Below are positions 38,819 through 59,480 of a DNA stretch of 64,000 bases, piece by piece. The stretch is from Engraulis encrasicolus. Lineage: Eukaryota > Chordata > Actinopteri > Clupeiformes > Engraulidae. The position numbers and the translations under genes are program-made. Below the pieces are notes generated by a model. That model had not been told where the DNA came from. It did not search any database and saw only the letters and a program-made list of their open reading frames with translations. Position 1 is the first letter of the stretch. The number at the start of each line of letters is the position of its first letter. Location: contig NC_085865.1 in assembly GCF_034702125.1 (NCBI RefSeq), positions 28,931,559-28,995,558 of the forward strand, given 5' to 3'.

Positions 38819-39148
38819 TCAGTGGTTAAACGTTTGGGTCTCTTTAAGAGCATATTTAAGTTGTGATGTAAAGCTCTTGAAGGAGCCACAGCTCTTCGGG
38901 TTACCTGGAAGAGCATTCCATTGTGATGTGGCCTTGTAGGAAAAAGAGGACTGCCCGAATGCTGTGCGGTAGGATGGTATACTAGAGTCATAAACTGATG
39001 CAAATCTTGAGGATCTTATGGATCTAGCAGGGCGATGACATATAAACTCCAAAAGACAAGCTGGGGCTAGACCATGTAAAATCTTGTACAATAAACAGAG
39101 GCTTGAAAACTCTCTAAACTTTTCAAAATGTAATAAATGATGTTTCAA
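38819..39148 (-). pseudogene. LINE reverse transcriptase C-terminal fragment
   Basis: A 109-codon frame with SSLCLLYKILHGLAPACLLE, then RSSRFASVYDSSIPSYRTAF, then FSYKATSQWNALPG. The order L.YK.LHGLAP, R.....IP..R...G...FS......WN.LP matches the region after the palm in fish non-LTR reverse transcriptases. It begins mid-protein, so it is a truncated copy and not a host gene. Confidence 0.82.
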
Positions 39149-39189
39149 CTTCTCATTTTAATGTTTGCTGTTGGAGAGAGAGGGGGGGG

Positions 39190-39522
39190 GATCACATAAC
39201 TCTATCACCAATTACCACGCATGTTCACTTGTCTGCTGAGATGAAATGACAAAAAAATAGAGCAAGCAGAGCAGAGCCAGCTATTTGTATAACTTTATCT
39301 AGTTAATCACTTTGTCACCAGTGAGCACTGGCAAGAGAAGACTGCAAGGGAAGAGAGCTGTGAAAAGACAATATATTGTACAATGTACTCTACAGAATCT
39401 GGGAAAGACTCAAATAACTTTAACACCAGCTACCAACTGTGTTGACTTGTCTGCTGGCGAGGAAAAAAAAATAGATCAATCTGATTGTTGTCATGAGGAG
39501 GCAAGAGAAGAGAGCAGAGAGA

Positions 39523-39562
<40 letters not shown>

Positions 39563-39563
39563 C

Positions 39564-39649
<86 letters not shown>

Positions 39650-40145
39650 AAGGCAGAGCAATACTAAACAGACTGTGGGAAAGAAAACCCGAGAGGGGGA
39701 TCCAATAACTTTTGGGCAGAGGGCATCCAATAACTTTGTCTAGCTACTAACCGTGTTGACTTGTCAAAGGTGAGGTGCCAAAAAAATAAATAGGCCTAAA
39801 GAGAGCAACTATGAGCAGGCTAGGTCATGAGGAGTCAGCAAAGAAAGAAAGAAAAGCGACGAAAAGACAATATATTGAGAGCAGTGTAGCCAAGAGCAAT
39901 CTGTTACAGACACTGAAAGAAAGCTGGCAGAGAGGGGATCACATAACTTTGTCACCAATACCAACCGTGTTGATATGTCTGGCGGGGTGACGCGACAAAA
40001 AAAATAAATTAATTAACAGCGCAAACAGAAAAGGAAGAGAGCAATATACTGCACAGACTTTGTGACAGACAACTGGCACATAACTTTGTCACCAGATACC
40101 AACTGTGTTGACATGTCCGCTGGGGTGAAAAAAACAAACAGGCAG
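39190..40145 (+). repeat. Diverged tandem repeat, five units
   Basis: The motif CATAACTTTGTCACCA..TACCAACYGTGTTGAC.TGTCYGCTGG, followed by an A-rich run and ATAGA, recurs starting near 39195, 39412, 39731, 39943 and 40079. A linked AAAAGACAATATATTG word appears at 39363 and 39859. The spacing varies (136 to 319 bp) because of internal deletions and a GA expansion. No coding potential. Confidence 0.8.
39517..39647. repeat. (GA)n microsatellite inside the tandem repeat
   Basis: GA units with GGCA and ATA interruptions. The long R/E-rich frames are read-throughs. Confidence 0.95.
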
Positions 40146-41422
40146 AGGCAGGCTGTTATGTCTGTCTGTCTCTGTGACCTGGTGACAATGCCTTACGTGG
40201 CCTTAATGAGATTTCATGAGATGCCCACATGACAGCCACTGGGTCTCTCAAGGGTAATATTTACACACCAAATAGGCCTCCCAGTAGGCTGTAATCCAGC
40301 CAGCTCACGCCATGAAACACAGATTTGTTTGTTGGTGGTTATCGCCCTCTGCTGGATGGAAAAGATAAAGAGAAAGAAAAACCTCAACGCACTCATGACC
40401 TAACAACTTTGGATATTTATTTATCAGCATAGGCGCAAGAAAGGGGGATGTACTCATTTGCATCCTCACGTTTGGGCTCCCTAAGATAAGGCTCCCTCAA
40501 GTTTTAGTGCAGACAAATGAGTGGAGTGGCAGCAACAGTAACATTGTTAAGAAATAAAGAATGAGCTAAAAAAAATGCACCACCCCGTTCTGCCGCCCTT
40601 GTTTCTCACCCTTTTCTCAGCCGGTTGGACTCTTTACCAAGAGTCTTCTTCAATCCAGCAATCTCCCTGAAAGTGTATAGCCTGTGTAATTAATTACAAA
40701 AATACCAGCAGCACAACTTGGATGTCTTCTTTTTTCCTTTAGGCTAAGTAAATAAAGTGCATGACATTCAGAATGACATTGTGATGTTGAAATAATATCT
40801 TCTTCAGGCCTTTGCCCTGGTTGAGCTGTCTACAGAACACCTCCATTTGTATAGCCTACAGTATATACATGCGTACCCTATTGTGATCTCGAGGTGTTCT
40901 CATGTGTGACCATGCATGTGCCTCAGACGGGAGGCCATGCAGATTTTGCAAGTGTGGTTTCCTGTCGAGACATGGGAAGAGGCTGAGAGAGTGTTCATCT
41001 ACCTGCTAATGACTCATTTAACCATTGGCTGACTTGTTGATGAATTAACCTGAAAATGTTACATAGTACTCCTTTTAAAAATATTAGCACTCTCAGTAGT
41101 AGGCCTATCTTATTCTTCTCACATTGGCAGACTCCATACTTTTTTTGTGCAGCACAACCCGATGTTAAGATCGATTAGGGCCTGTGCTTTTCTTGTCATG
41201 TAGTTTGAGCCCGGCTCTAGTCACCTTGGCATAGAACCGGAGCTGACCATCAGAAATGTTGAAACCCTGCCAAAATGTCTGCATTCTGCAGCAGCTTTGT
41301 AGATATTTACTTCTTTTAAAAAAATATTCTTATATTGATATTCTTTTTTTCTGTCTGTTTCAACAAGTCTGCACTATCTGGTGAGTTGTATCTGACTGCC
41401 AGGCCTTTAGTTTGGCACCCCT
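40146..41422. other. Intergenic, no gene seen
   Basis: No exon, RNA gene or repeat boundary recognised. Confidence 0.35.
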
Positions 41423-41892
<470 letters not shown>

Positions 41893-42299
41893 TTAGTGAA
41901 GCTCTCTCCTGGGTCGTTACACCAAGGCACAACCATTGTCCATAAATCAGACGTCTTTCCCTTACCCGCCTAATCTAATGGGAAGCTTTCAGCCATGACG
42001 CATGGGTGCGGTGCATGCAAGTCCAGAGGCGACTCTAGGTTCAGCTGGGGCCCCAAGCAAAATGTCAGAGGAGTGAGGACTTTAAAGAAATGTGGCACTA
42101 CTGTAGCAAAGTGTGAGCTGTTATTCACCATACAGGGGCTTTGGGGCCCCAAGCGGCTGCTTGGCTAGACAAGATGCACCTCTCTAAACCTCCCTGTTTG
42201 ATTTTTGGCTGTGTATGTCATAGATTTAACTGATGAAAACAAAGTACTGTAGCCCATAGGCCAGCATAACTAGTCAACCACCTAATTTCACCATGAACT

Positions 42300-42520
42300 T
42301 CACCCATTGACACATTTAAAACCTCAGCCCAAGTCTGCGCATCTTGCGTCATGACGCAACACATCTGAACGGCGGAGGGGCAGATCTTGCCACAACGCGT
42401 AACGTGGTATGCAGAATGCCTGTGAGCTGAGTGTTTTCAAAGATATAGCTTCAAAACAAATGGACATGAAGCATTATTTAACGTTGGTGGATTGATGGTG
42501 ACAGATTTGGACAGTCGGCA
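42300..42520 (+). promoter_or_regulatory. SNX16: Probable SNX16 promoter and noncoding first exon
   Basis: A CpG-containing, non-repetitive stretch with the 16-bp perfect palindrome TTGCGTCATGACGCAA at 42344-42359, which resembles a bZIP (CRE/C/EBP-type) site. There is no TATA box. A donor-like GTGAGT begins at 42521, after ACAGTCGGCA. The next acceptor on the same strand (AG at 45491-45492) leads into the SNX16 start-codon exon, so this would be exon 1 of the 5'UTR with an intron of about 3 kb. The exon limits and transcription start are inferred. Confidence 0.45.
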
Positions 42521-43305
42521 GTGAGTATTTTATCAACTCTCGCAATAGGGCATGTTTCCCCCTTTTACGGGCTACTTGGCACGGGTGTGTGGAATTATGG
42601 AGAGACCATACGGTGCGATAAGGATTAGCTCGCTACCCTGTTAGACAGCGTGCGTATCTGGGGAGATATTTGAGTTTGTTGGTATTGTAGAGGTTTGTTG
42701 TCGAAAGGGCATACAAATGAGCTTCGAAGTCATGTCTGTATTGTGGCTATTGCAATGATCCGTGCAATTATTGTCACTGGACCTCAACCCTCAAAGAGGC
42801 TAATCTGTGTCAACTCAAAGTCAGGATTTTAGGCTACCCCTCCGGACATACATGATGTTATCTGTCATTTGTCTGCTGCCGACTAAGATATCGCCGTTCT
42901 ACTGTGTGTGGTATTCCCTTCTTATCACTTGTGTTTCCTAGCTCTTTGTGCAGCTAACGAATTAGCCAGAATGTAAGATGATCTGGCCCCGTGATGCTAT
43001 ACTACCTGCGCCTTGTGATCCTACATGCTCCAGTTTGCCTGCGTAGCTAGAGCTCTAGCTGCCTATGGCCGCCGTGTGATATGCTGTTGGCCGAAGGCGA
43101 CAAGGGAGCGGCTGTTGTTTGCCCGCCCGCTGCTTAAAACATGTTCTGCGTACTGTGCTATAAGCCAAGTAGGTAACCTAATTACCAAAGTTTGCAGGCT
43201 CAAACTTGCTAAAACTCAGGCCGTGTCGGTGGCGCTGACTCGTCGCTAATAGTTTTGTGCGCACCCGTCACGTCCCACCTTCTGTTTGCTAGTTGTTTAT
43301 TTATT

Positions 43306-45126
43306 CAGTGTTTCCCACAGAAATTTTGGAAACTATGGGGGCAGCCGGGGTTTATTTTGTCCGGGGGGGGTAGTTCTCACGCGGGCCTTTTTTTTTGGGG
43401 GGGGGGTGTTTGTATTCTTGCAGCGTAAATGCAAAACGGCAAAACAATGACTACAGTATGACATTGGCGCATGGAGAAACTGTAGGCCTGGGCCTATATT
43501 TCAGCCATTTATATTTTGAGAAATAAGGCTACATAAGATTTTACCCATGACTTGTATAATAGTAGTACATTGTCATTGTCAAAAAATGCAGTACAGTGAA
43601 TAATTTCTGTTTACAACACAGTTTCATTCGTCCCTCATGCAGGGGTCTGGGAAACAATAATAAAACAAAATAGGAGCAGAGATAAGAATTTAAGAGCACT
43701 GTGAAATTGTTAACGCATAGACAAAAAGGGTCTTAGAGGGTAGGCTATGCCTTTTCCCCCACACATATCTGTAGGCGTACACATTCTACATGAGGGGTGC
43801 TGGTCACAGGGCCAGTTTTTTCCAAATTCCTCCCACTAAAAGGGCTGAACAACATATTACACATTTATGTCTATATTCACATTCATTACACATTCATTTC
43901 TATATGCAGCCCGATGTCTCCTCTGCTGTGTGAATGAGGGTCTGTCACCAAACCCATTACAACTGTAAAACAAAGCCTAGGGAGTGTTGGTAAACTCATC
44001 CCAACTGTCCCTTCTCTGAAGGTTTTTTATATTGCTCCCAAACCCAAGTAAACTACAACAACTTGACTAGGCTTTTGATCCCTGTCTTTCAAGCACTTGT
44101 GGTTCTCTCTATAGCAGGGGTGCCCAACCTTTTTTTTAACCAAGATCTACTTTTGAAGTTGATGGTCTGCCGTGATCTACCAAGTCAAATTCAAGGATGT
44201 CAGTATGAAAATTTAAGACCACCATTTATTAATCACCATTATTATGAACAAAATGTTTTCAGTAGGCTACTATGGCCGTATCTTTTCAGTGTGTTTTTAA
44301 AGTGTGTTGAATAGCCTATCTTTACAAAGCAATGCAGCACTGATAGTATGCAGAGATAATTTCAGTCATACACAAGTCATAAACAACTGAAACAATTTCA
44401 AAATGATAAACATTTGGTATATAAAAGGCACATAGGCCCTATTTCTAAAATATGATGAAGCATTAGGCCTATCATGCCTTCAGTGGTATAGGCTACAAAT
44501 TAAAAAGGGCTCAGAAATTCACCATTTGTTATGGGTAAATAGTAGGCTACTATGAGAGAGAGAGAGAGAGACCTTCTATGAAGGTTTTTTTTCAGCTCTC
44601 TGGGACAGTAGCACAGCAAAGGCTTTCTATTGTGAGTTTGGCCAATCGTTTTGTCCACAACTGAAGCAAGAAACAGCACAAATTAAAGTGAATTCCATAC
44701 ATGTCAACAACTAACATTTCCCTTACACGCGGCACGCGATGTAAACGCAGTTAGCGATGATGCATGCGACTAGCGATTTGGACGAAGATCCTCGCATATC
44801 GGCGTGTCATAACGCATCGTTGCGCACATGTTCTGTTACTCACCCGATGTTACACGTGTGCACACATGAATCAACTGTAATACCCTTACGGTCACTTCCT
44901 AATGCCAATACAGAGTCTATAGGATGTATTTACTCCAGGAGGAAAATGCGAAGGAAATTCAAAATCGTAATTCAAATCGTTTTTAACAAAAACGGATATC
45001 GTTAAAAAAAAAAAAAAAAGTAAAAAAAAAAAAATTTTTTTTTTTTTTTTCATTTTCGTAAACTATGGCGGCCAAATTTAAACTATGGCGGGCCGCCATA
45101 GTTTCCTCAATGTATGGGAAACACTG
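43306..45126. mobile_element. 1.8 kb hAT-type non-autonomous element in SNX16 intron 1
   Basis: Termini CAGTGTTTCCCACAG and, inverted, CAGTGTTTCCCATAC; hAT-type ends. The flanks TTATTTAT(T) and TTATTTAA are consistent with an 8-bp duplication with one change. A homopolymer block of A then T lies at 45004-45051. No transposase frame survives. A second hAT-like terminus (CAGGGGTGCCCAACC at about 44116) marks a nested, probably truncated, element. Confidence 0.75.
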
Positions 45127-45616
45127 TTATTTAATGCTCAGACACTATTCTGGATTCTGAGGGATTTGGGAATTGAAGTGCATGGTCGATAGATGCAGCC
45201 AAAGCGCGCAAATGTGAGCGAGATCAAACTGTAAGCAGGCAGGGCGCACGCCGTCAGTTTGTCTCATTGACCAGGTCAGTGGTTTGTCTTTTCTGGAATG
45301 TTCATTCCAATCCTATACCTCATTTACCAAATTAGGTAGCCTACATTTACAACGGCCCAGCTCCACTCATTCATTCTCCCAGGAAGGGGATGTAATTGAT
45401 GGTCATGTGACAGATGTCAATCTGTACTGCTGTGTTGTCACATTTAGTCACTTTATGCTAACTGAAGTGTCTGTGTCTGTTTTCCATGGCAGTGTTGTGT
45501 GTATGACCAGTGCATGACCCGTGCAGCCACTGGTAAGCCCACAGGGACCAGGCTGCCCTGCCCCTGCCATCCTTGAACTTCCTGACAACGACCAAAGTAG
45601 GAGCCTTTTTGGTGTG

Positions 45617-53646
<8,030 letters not shown>

Positions 53647-53814
53647 CGGTACAATACACACACGCACGCACGTACGTACGTACTTACGTACGTATGTCTA
53701 AATCCCACACATACCCTTCATCCTTGACACCACCACCCACACATGCACACTCATGTATTCTTTGGTCTACGTACACATAGACGATGATGCACTACATCAG
53801 GGGTTACAACCTTT

Positions 53815-54499
53815 GGTAACACTTCACTAGACGCCGGTGTCATATGCATGTCATTACGTAAGGGTTAACGTTCGGCGAGAAGGTCGCTACCGTGGAATAG
53901 CAGCACGACAGAGAGAATCTTTAGACCCCGACGCGGAGCGGAGGGGTCTTGTTCTCTCTGAAGTGCTGCTATTCCACAAAGCGACCGACTCGCCGAAAGT
54001 TAACCCGCTTATTATATGGATATGCTTAAATGACTCACACATGGCGGGGACATTTCTTCAGGCCTATTTAATGTTAAGATTGTTGCTGCGCAAAACAAAA
54101 CAGTGCCGTTGTGGAACACCGCTAGGCAACTAGGTAGCCAGGACAACAGGTGTTGTCTATCACAGCAGCTGATTAGAGTCTTGTTGAAAAGTCGCTTTAG
54201 CAGTGAAAAGTCTTGTTGCCATTGACAGCGGTCTGTTATAGACCAACCCGTCCGTTATCGAAAAATAACAGACGTGCGAACGTTGGGGAGCCCCGTTGAA
54301 ATGAATGGAGCATTCGACAGATGACGTCACAACCATATAATAAAGTGTCATAACAGTTTCATGGTACAGTTATGCAAGTGTCATAAACATTATGTCCATG
54401 TCATAAACATTTTATGACTGTTGGCTTTAAGTGACATGTGGTTATGGCAAAGACAACCTAGGGGATGCATATGACACAGGCATCAAGTCAAGTGTTACC
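53815..54499. mobile_element. GGTAACACTT-type MITE, itself interrupted
   Basis: Left end GGTAACACTTCACTAGACGC and right end, inverted, GGTAACACTTGACTTGATGC, both continuing as CC.GTGTCATATGCAT. The block 53859-54343 is inserted inside it. The same first ten bases end the unrelated element at 7871-10005. Confidence 0.7.
53859..54343 (+). mobile_element. Inverted-repeat unit, left copy
   Basis: It begins TAAGGGTTAACGTTCGGCG with a palindromic head (about 53863-54005) and continues to CCATATAATAA. It is an inverted copy of 54744-55140, with an extra segment of about 100 bp in the middle (54070-54180). Confidence 0.75.
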
Positions 54500-54743
54500 C
54501 AACCTTTTCCAACTTGGGGCCCACTTGACAGTTTCACTGTTGTTCGGGGCCCACCTCTGACCCAATAAACCGTAAAACTCGAATAAATAATCAACAGCAA
54601 CACACACAATTATTTTGATCATTAGAAAAGGATTTCAAGGCCCACTTGGAATACCTTCAGGGCCCACCAGTGGGCCCCCGCCCACAGTTTGAAAACTACT
54701 GCTTGACTACATACTACATGTGGTCTCGTGCATTATTTGCATA

Positions 54744-55140
54744 TTATTATATGGTGTGACGTCATCGGTCGAATGCTCCATTCATTTCAATGGGGCTCCC
54801 CAACGTTCGCACGTCTGATATTTGAGAAGGACGAGTTGGTCTATATCAGACCGCTGTCAATGGCAACAAGACTTTTCACTGCTAAAGCGAATGTTTCATA
54901 TCACTCCGCAGGGGGTCCGGTCTTTTTTTAACATTAAATAAAGAAATGTCCCCGCCATGTGTGAATCATTTAAGTATATCCATATAATAAGCGGGTTAAC
55001 GTTCGGCGAGTCAGTCGCTTTGTGGTATAGCAGCACTTCAGAGAGAACAAGACCCCTCCGCTCCGCGTCAGGGTCTAAAGATTCTCTCTGTCGTGCTGCT
55101 ATTCCACGGTAGCAACCTTCTCGCCGAACTTTAACCCTTA
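54744..55140 (-). mobile_element. Inverted-repeat unit, right copy
   Basis: It runs from TTATTATATGG to CGCCGAACTTTAACCCTTA and matches 53859-54343 in inverse orientation, including the palindromic head with GTGCTGCTATTCCAC. Confidence 0.75.
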
Positions 55141-55223
55141 TTTATTACCATTTTGCCCATCGTGTTGTTCCATTCTACTGTCTTATGGATCCCTTTTTCC
55201 TGGTCTCTTCTGCGCTGCTATAG

Positions 55224-55299
55224 GTCTGTGTGCTGGTGTGGTCCCGCCCCATCCAGCTCCTCTCCTCCAGTCATCCAGGTCACCCAGCTGCAGCCCTGA
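55224..55299 (+). CDS. SNX16: Possible additional 3' coding exon of SNX16
   Basis: A good acceptor (TCTCTTCTGCGCTGCTATAG, AG 55222-55223) opens a frame that fits the phase of either the 53526 exon (spliced at 53643) or the 51121 exon. It adds 24 residues (SVCWCGPAPSSSPPVIQVTQ, then LQP) to a TGA at 55297-55299. With it SNX16 would be 330 residues, closer to the usual length. The added residues do not obviously match the family tail, so it may instead be 3'UTR. Confidence 0.4.
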
Positions 55300-55998
55300 C
55301 CCCACCACAGCGCCCCCTTCAGCACCCCACCTGTAGCTGCACTCCCCTCTGCCACCCTCCGCCATGAGTTTCGCTCCACCTTAGACAAAGAGATGGCTGG
55401 TCTACTCTACTGTACGCGTCTTCATTTCTCTGGATCCCTTTGGATTTTTTTTTTTCTTTTTACAATTTTCCTGCAGGGACTGCAATCGGACAGAGAGAGG
55501 ATGAATCTTACTTATTCAACTGAATGGTGGATTATTTAGAGAGCAGAGCAATGCAGCGAGTGCCCACGGTCGTGAATTTCAGAGTGGACCACTGAATGTC
55601 TGAAGGTTTTGGGCACAGCTACAAAGGAGCAACGGGCAGTGGACAGTGCACAGACAACAAGAGTTTGACTCTTATGGATGTTGTACTGTGTGGAGGACAT
55701 CAGGAGCTTCTGAAGAAACTGTTCTTATGGTGAGAAGATCAAAGAAGAGATCTGATGGGAATGTCAATAGTGAATCAGAGCTGAAGTTGAACTCTGAAGC
55801 AAAAAAAAAAAAACCACAACATTGGACTAAGTCCCAAAGCCTGGCTCTTTGTTGAAAAGATAACCAAGTTGTGCTCATATGGGTCATGTGCTGTGTTAGT
55901 AGACAGAGTCAACCTTTGATGATGCTTCTTGTGAATAGAATGTCAGAACTGATCGGATATCTGACGAGACCCTAAACACTTTTCGCTAAAAAAATAAA
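55300..55998 (+). terminator. SNX16: Probable SNX16 3'UTR with poly(A) signal
   Basis: Non-repetitive sequence after either stop codon, with AATAAA at 55993-55998. No exon-like frame. If the stop at 53644 is used without further splicing, the 3'UTR would instead include all the nested repeats, which seems less likely. Confidence 0.45.
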
Positions 55999-56517
55999 CA
56001 GTTGCTCGTAAGAGCTTGGCTTGTTAGACAAAGACTAAGATAAGGCATGCTTTATCTGACTGCTCGACATCCATGTTTTGACCATCAGCCAATCAGGATT
56101 GGTCTTTGGATGTACCGATTTCCCTTTTTTGACACTGCCGCCACTCATCACTTCTGCCACCGTCACCATTACCATGACACTCTCCATCATGGCAGTGCGT
56201 TTTCTGTTCTTCTCTTTGTTGAATCACGGGACACTTGTCAATGCTTTTAAAATAGGTGTGCTATCTTAGAACATGGTAGAATGCATTGCTTGCACTAAAA
56301 GCTTATCAATGTGTGTGAACATGAGTGAGTGAGTGAATGAGTGAGTTAGAGAGTATATAATGTTGAATACTTGTGTATGCATTTATCCAGGTGCTTATAT
56401 GTTGTTATATGCTGTTCATAGCACCCACTAGATGGTGGACCTCATGGGTATCCCATGTAGTATACACTACATTTACAGTACACTAGTACGCCATTAGCTT
56501 GTCAGCTGGTGCAGTAC
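55999..56517. other. No gene seen
   Basis: Unique sequence; short frames only. Confidence 0.35.
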
Positions 56518-56849
56518 AGGCCCGCTTACATCTATAACGATAACTATAAAGATTATAACTGCAACTTCAATTACAAGGTTATAACTACAACTTAACCGTT
56601 TTAAAATGGTATCAACTATAACGATAACGGCATACTGAACGATTTTGTTGAATTCACTTCCAGAGCGCTATTGTTTTCCTGAACTAGAAAACAATGTCAT
56701 CCAATCAGTTATTTAGAATGTTCAGACGTTATGCCTTTCGCTTGCTGTTGTATATAAGAAACGGTTGTAGTCTTCGGCAAGTATGAACAGAAATAGCTTT
56801 ATAATAGTAGTTATCTTTAATAGTTACCCCTGTTGATGTGATTGGGCCT
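56518..56849. mobile_element. 332-bp MITE
   Basis: Ends AGGCCCGCTTACATC and, inverted, AGGCCCAATCACATC. ATAACGATAACTATAA words occur near the left end and a matching AT-rich stretch near the right. No transposase; target duplication unclear. Confidence 0.7.
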
Positions 56850-57138
56850 TAAAACTGGCTGACGAGTGGTGAACCAATCAAAGCTGCCATGGCTAAGACA
56901 AGATTTCAAGTGAGAAACTGCCATGGCTAAGACGAGCTTTCTAGTAGGGAGATTATGTCTTTCATTTCTTACCCATGGCATTATGATGTTTATTGTGTGT
57001 CTGTTTATGTTTTTGTCTGTTTGCTTCTTTGTGTTTACACGGATAACCAGTTAAAGCCATAATCTGGGGTAGTTTCATGTCGAAGTTTGAAAGAAGAAAA
57101 AAAGAAAACTCGAGAAAAGCCATAGACTAAGCCAGGGC

Positions 57139-57169
<31 letters not shown>

Positions 57170-59109
57170 GTGTGCGTGTGTGTGTGCGTGTGCGTGTGCG
57201 TGTACGCGTGTGTACGCGTGTTTGCGTGCGGTGATCTCTCCCTTCCGTCCGGCAGCAGCCCACCCCAGGTCACATGATGCACTTTACGGCCCTGTGGGCT
57301 CATGGGTAATCTTGTTCTTGGCTTTCTCTTAAAAAAATCATAGTGCCTTTCCTCACACCTGCACTCTCACTTACTTATTTACGTACTTCGTGTGTGTGTG
57401 TGTGTGTGTGTATGTGTTCACATGTTCACATAGCTTTACTTGTATTGTACTGTGTGTCGACTGTACGCCTGTGCATCTAGGTCCGACTCGTGTCATGGAC
57501 AGTGCCTTGCTTCTGTCACCCCCCACGCACCCATTATCCCCTTTGACTCGACTATTGCTGGAAGTTGTCTCTCTGGCTTAATGGCTGGCTTGGATGGAGC
57601 AATTTATTACGGGATATTAAATGCTTACGCGTTTTAGACCAAAGGTCACTGTAACCACACGTGGCATGCGGACATTTGGATGAGATTGCCCAAAAACTTG
57701 AAATCCTTGATGGCAGCCACTGACCATCCACCCGTATTTCAAACCAGCCCCGGCAGTAATTTCTCTAGGTTGTGAGTTCATGTGAGGACTAGAGTCCATC
57801 TAGCCTCCCTTTTCCCCCTCCAGAAGGCACCCTAAGCATCGTGTACCCAGTCTGCTTCATGGGTGAATTTCTCAAGACCAAAGTTGCTTACTACATTAGC
57901 TACTTTGTTGTTTTCAATGCATTTTCCCATTGGCAGCTACCGAAGTTGCTAACAGGCTAACAACTTCTCTTTTGAGAACCTCACCCCTGTGCTGACAGAT
58001 AGATAGCAGACGGTAGATCAGTCCTGTCAGAGCAGAACCCTCTCCGTCTCTGTTGGGAAGAGGGGGAGATGGAGAAGAAGAAAAGCTACTGCAGCAGGAC
58101 TCGAGGTTGATGCAAATTGCTTGGCACCCCTAGTTTATGACCTTTTAAGGCTAATAGGCACGGGGATTTCATCAGGGATGTGTCGAGCACTCTGCCAGGC
58201 GAGTTTTTTCAGGGCGAGAATTCAAATGAGAATCCCCTAGCAACCAAAATCATCTCCCAAATACTTGTGCTGATGGAACAATACATGTTTGATGCAGTGT
58301 GCCGTGTGTGTGTGTGCGTGTGTGTGCACACGCGTGTGTTTTCACTGCACGGAATACTACGGGATGCTCAAAGTCATGTTTGATGCAGTGTGTGTGTGTG
58401 TGTTTGTGTGTTTTTGCGGCACAGAATACTCCAGGATGCTTAAAGTCATAAAAGTCATGTGTTTTTGTACATCACAGCCCCTGCACTACATGTCACATTG
58501 AATTTTTGACAAAGGTAGATTATTCTCCTGTAACTACAGCTGCTGTCTATATATGTTTTTTTTAAAGTTGTGTTTTTCTGTCTTTAGTAGGAAGTTGGAG
58601 ATGTTTGTGCTTTCGCAAGTCAGGAATGGGCAAGTAGTTTGTGGGTTCAGGAAAATGTTGTATTCGAAAGAGATAATCACTATGTAACCTTCTCAATGTA
58701 ACGTTTCACTAAACTCTGGTTTTCAGGTAATAATAAATAAGTCATGTTTTTTTCTATGCACGTATATGTGTAAGTAATTTGCATAATTTCTCATTTGTAT
58801 GCATGGATGGTTACAAATGGAATGTGGCTGCCTCAACAATTTCTCTCCACTTTGACACTGCAGCAACGACTTCTATGTTTTGCACTATTAAGATAACACT
58901 AAAATTATAACAGTAGTCTGCCCTTGCCATCCAGGTTCTATCCACTCAATTCCCATCTTCCTCCACATTTTAGTAGAAGGGTACTGTAGGACCAGGTAGT
59001 GTAACGGAGGCCAACTATGTAGCGGAGTGTGGAAGAATGTTTGTAAACCTCCCTCCCGAAACCTTATAGGGCCTACAGTATCGATAGCGCTGAGCTATCA
59101 GACTGGTCG
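56850..59109. other. Intergenic, no gene seen; several TG tracts
   Basis: TG/GCGTG tracts at about 57139-57232, 57390-57412 and 58303-58340, the last followed by a short tandem duplication of GATGCAGTGTG…AATACT..GGATGCT (58288-58445). Otherwise unremarkable. Confidence 0.4.
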
Positions 59110-59480
59110 TTAAGTTTATCAAAACATCAAGGACATCCTTTAGCTCAACGGTATCGTCCTGTGCCTCCCATAGGCCCTACGCGGACAGGAGCGCCGGGTT
59201 CAAGCCCTGAGTGGCGAACTGCGCAGGAACACCTCAGTTTTGCAGAGATTCTTTAAGTATAGAGATATGCCAACATAATAGGTTTCTATGGGCACCTAAC
59301 ATGACCAGGTTCCGGTCTGCCTAAAGGGGCGTGTCATAATGCTCCTAGCATTGAACAGTCCTCAGGTCTGCCTAAAGGGGGATTTCCCCCCCAATAATAG
59401 AACCCGGAAACAATGGGCCAATGGAACCTCTCTCTCTCTACTCTCTGTGGTTATAGGCCTACTAGTTCAACAGTCAGGAC
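59110..59480 (+). repeat. tRNA-derived SINE-like repeat
   Basis: An A-box-like TTTAGCTCAACGGTATC (about 59138) and a B-box-like CCGGGTTCAAGCCC (about 59199) are about 60 bases apart. A body follows with two GGTCTGCCTAAAGGGG repeats and a TTTCCCCCCCAATAATAGAACC block. The boxes point to a pol III-type head, but the anticodon arm is not tRNA-like, so this is not a tRNA gene. Confidence 0.45.

Larger units (their letters stand above)
38444..39150 (-). mobile_element. 3' end of a non-LTR retrotransposon with (TGAT)n tail
   Basis: Read on the minus strand, a reverse transcriptase C-terminal frame (39148-38819) is followed by a 3'UTR of about 290 bp with G-rich TTTGGGTGGGTGCGGG words, then TAATAAACTTGATTGATTGATT, continuing as about 86 bp of (TGAT)n. 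Short microsatellite tails are typical of L2/CR1-type LINEs. The 5' part is truncated, as usual. A related 3'UTR copy is found at 120-360. Confidence 0.82.
53798..54701. mobile_element. hAT-like element interrupted by nested repeats
   Basis: Ends CAGGGGTTACAACCTT and, inverted, CAGTAGTTTTCAAACTG; both are typical of the CAGGGGTTCCCAACC class. CACTACAT precedes the left end and a near copy (GACTACAT) lies three bases past the right end. GGGGCCCAC words fill the right half. It contains the MITE at 53815-54499. Confidence 0.5.

Noticed and set aside
59130..59215. tRNA gene
   Set aside because: A- and B-box-like words are present, but the anticodon arm and acceptor stem do not fold into a cloverleaf, and downstream sequence is repeat-like. 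Called a SINE-like repeat instead.
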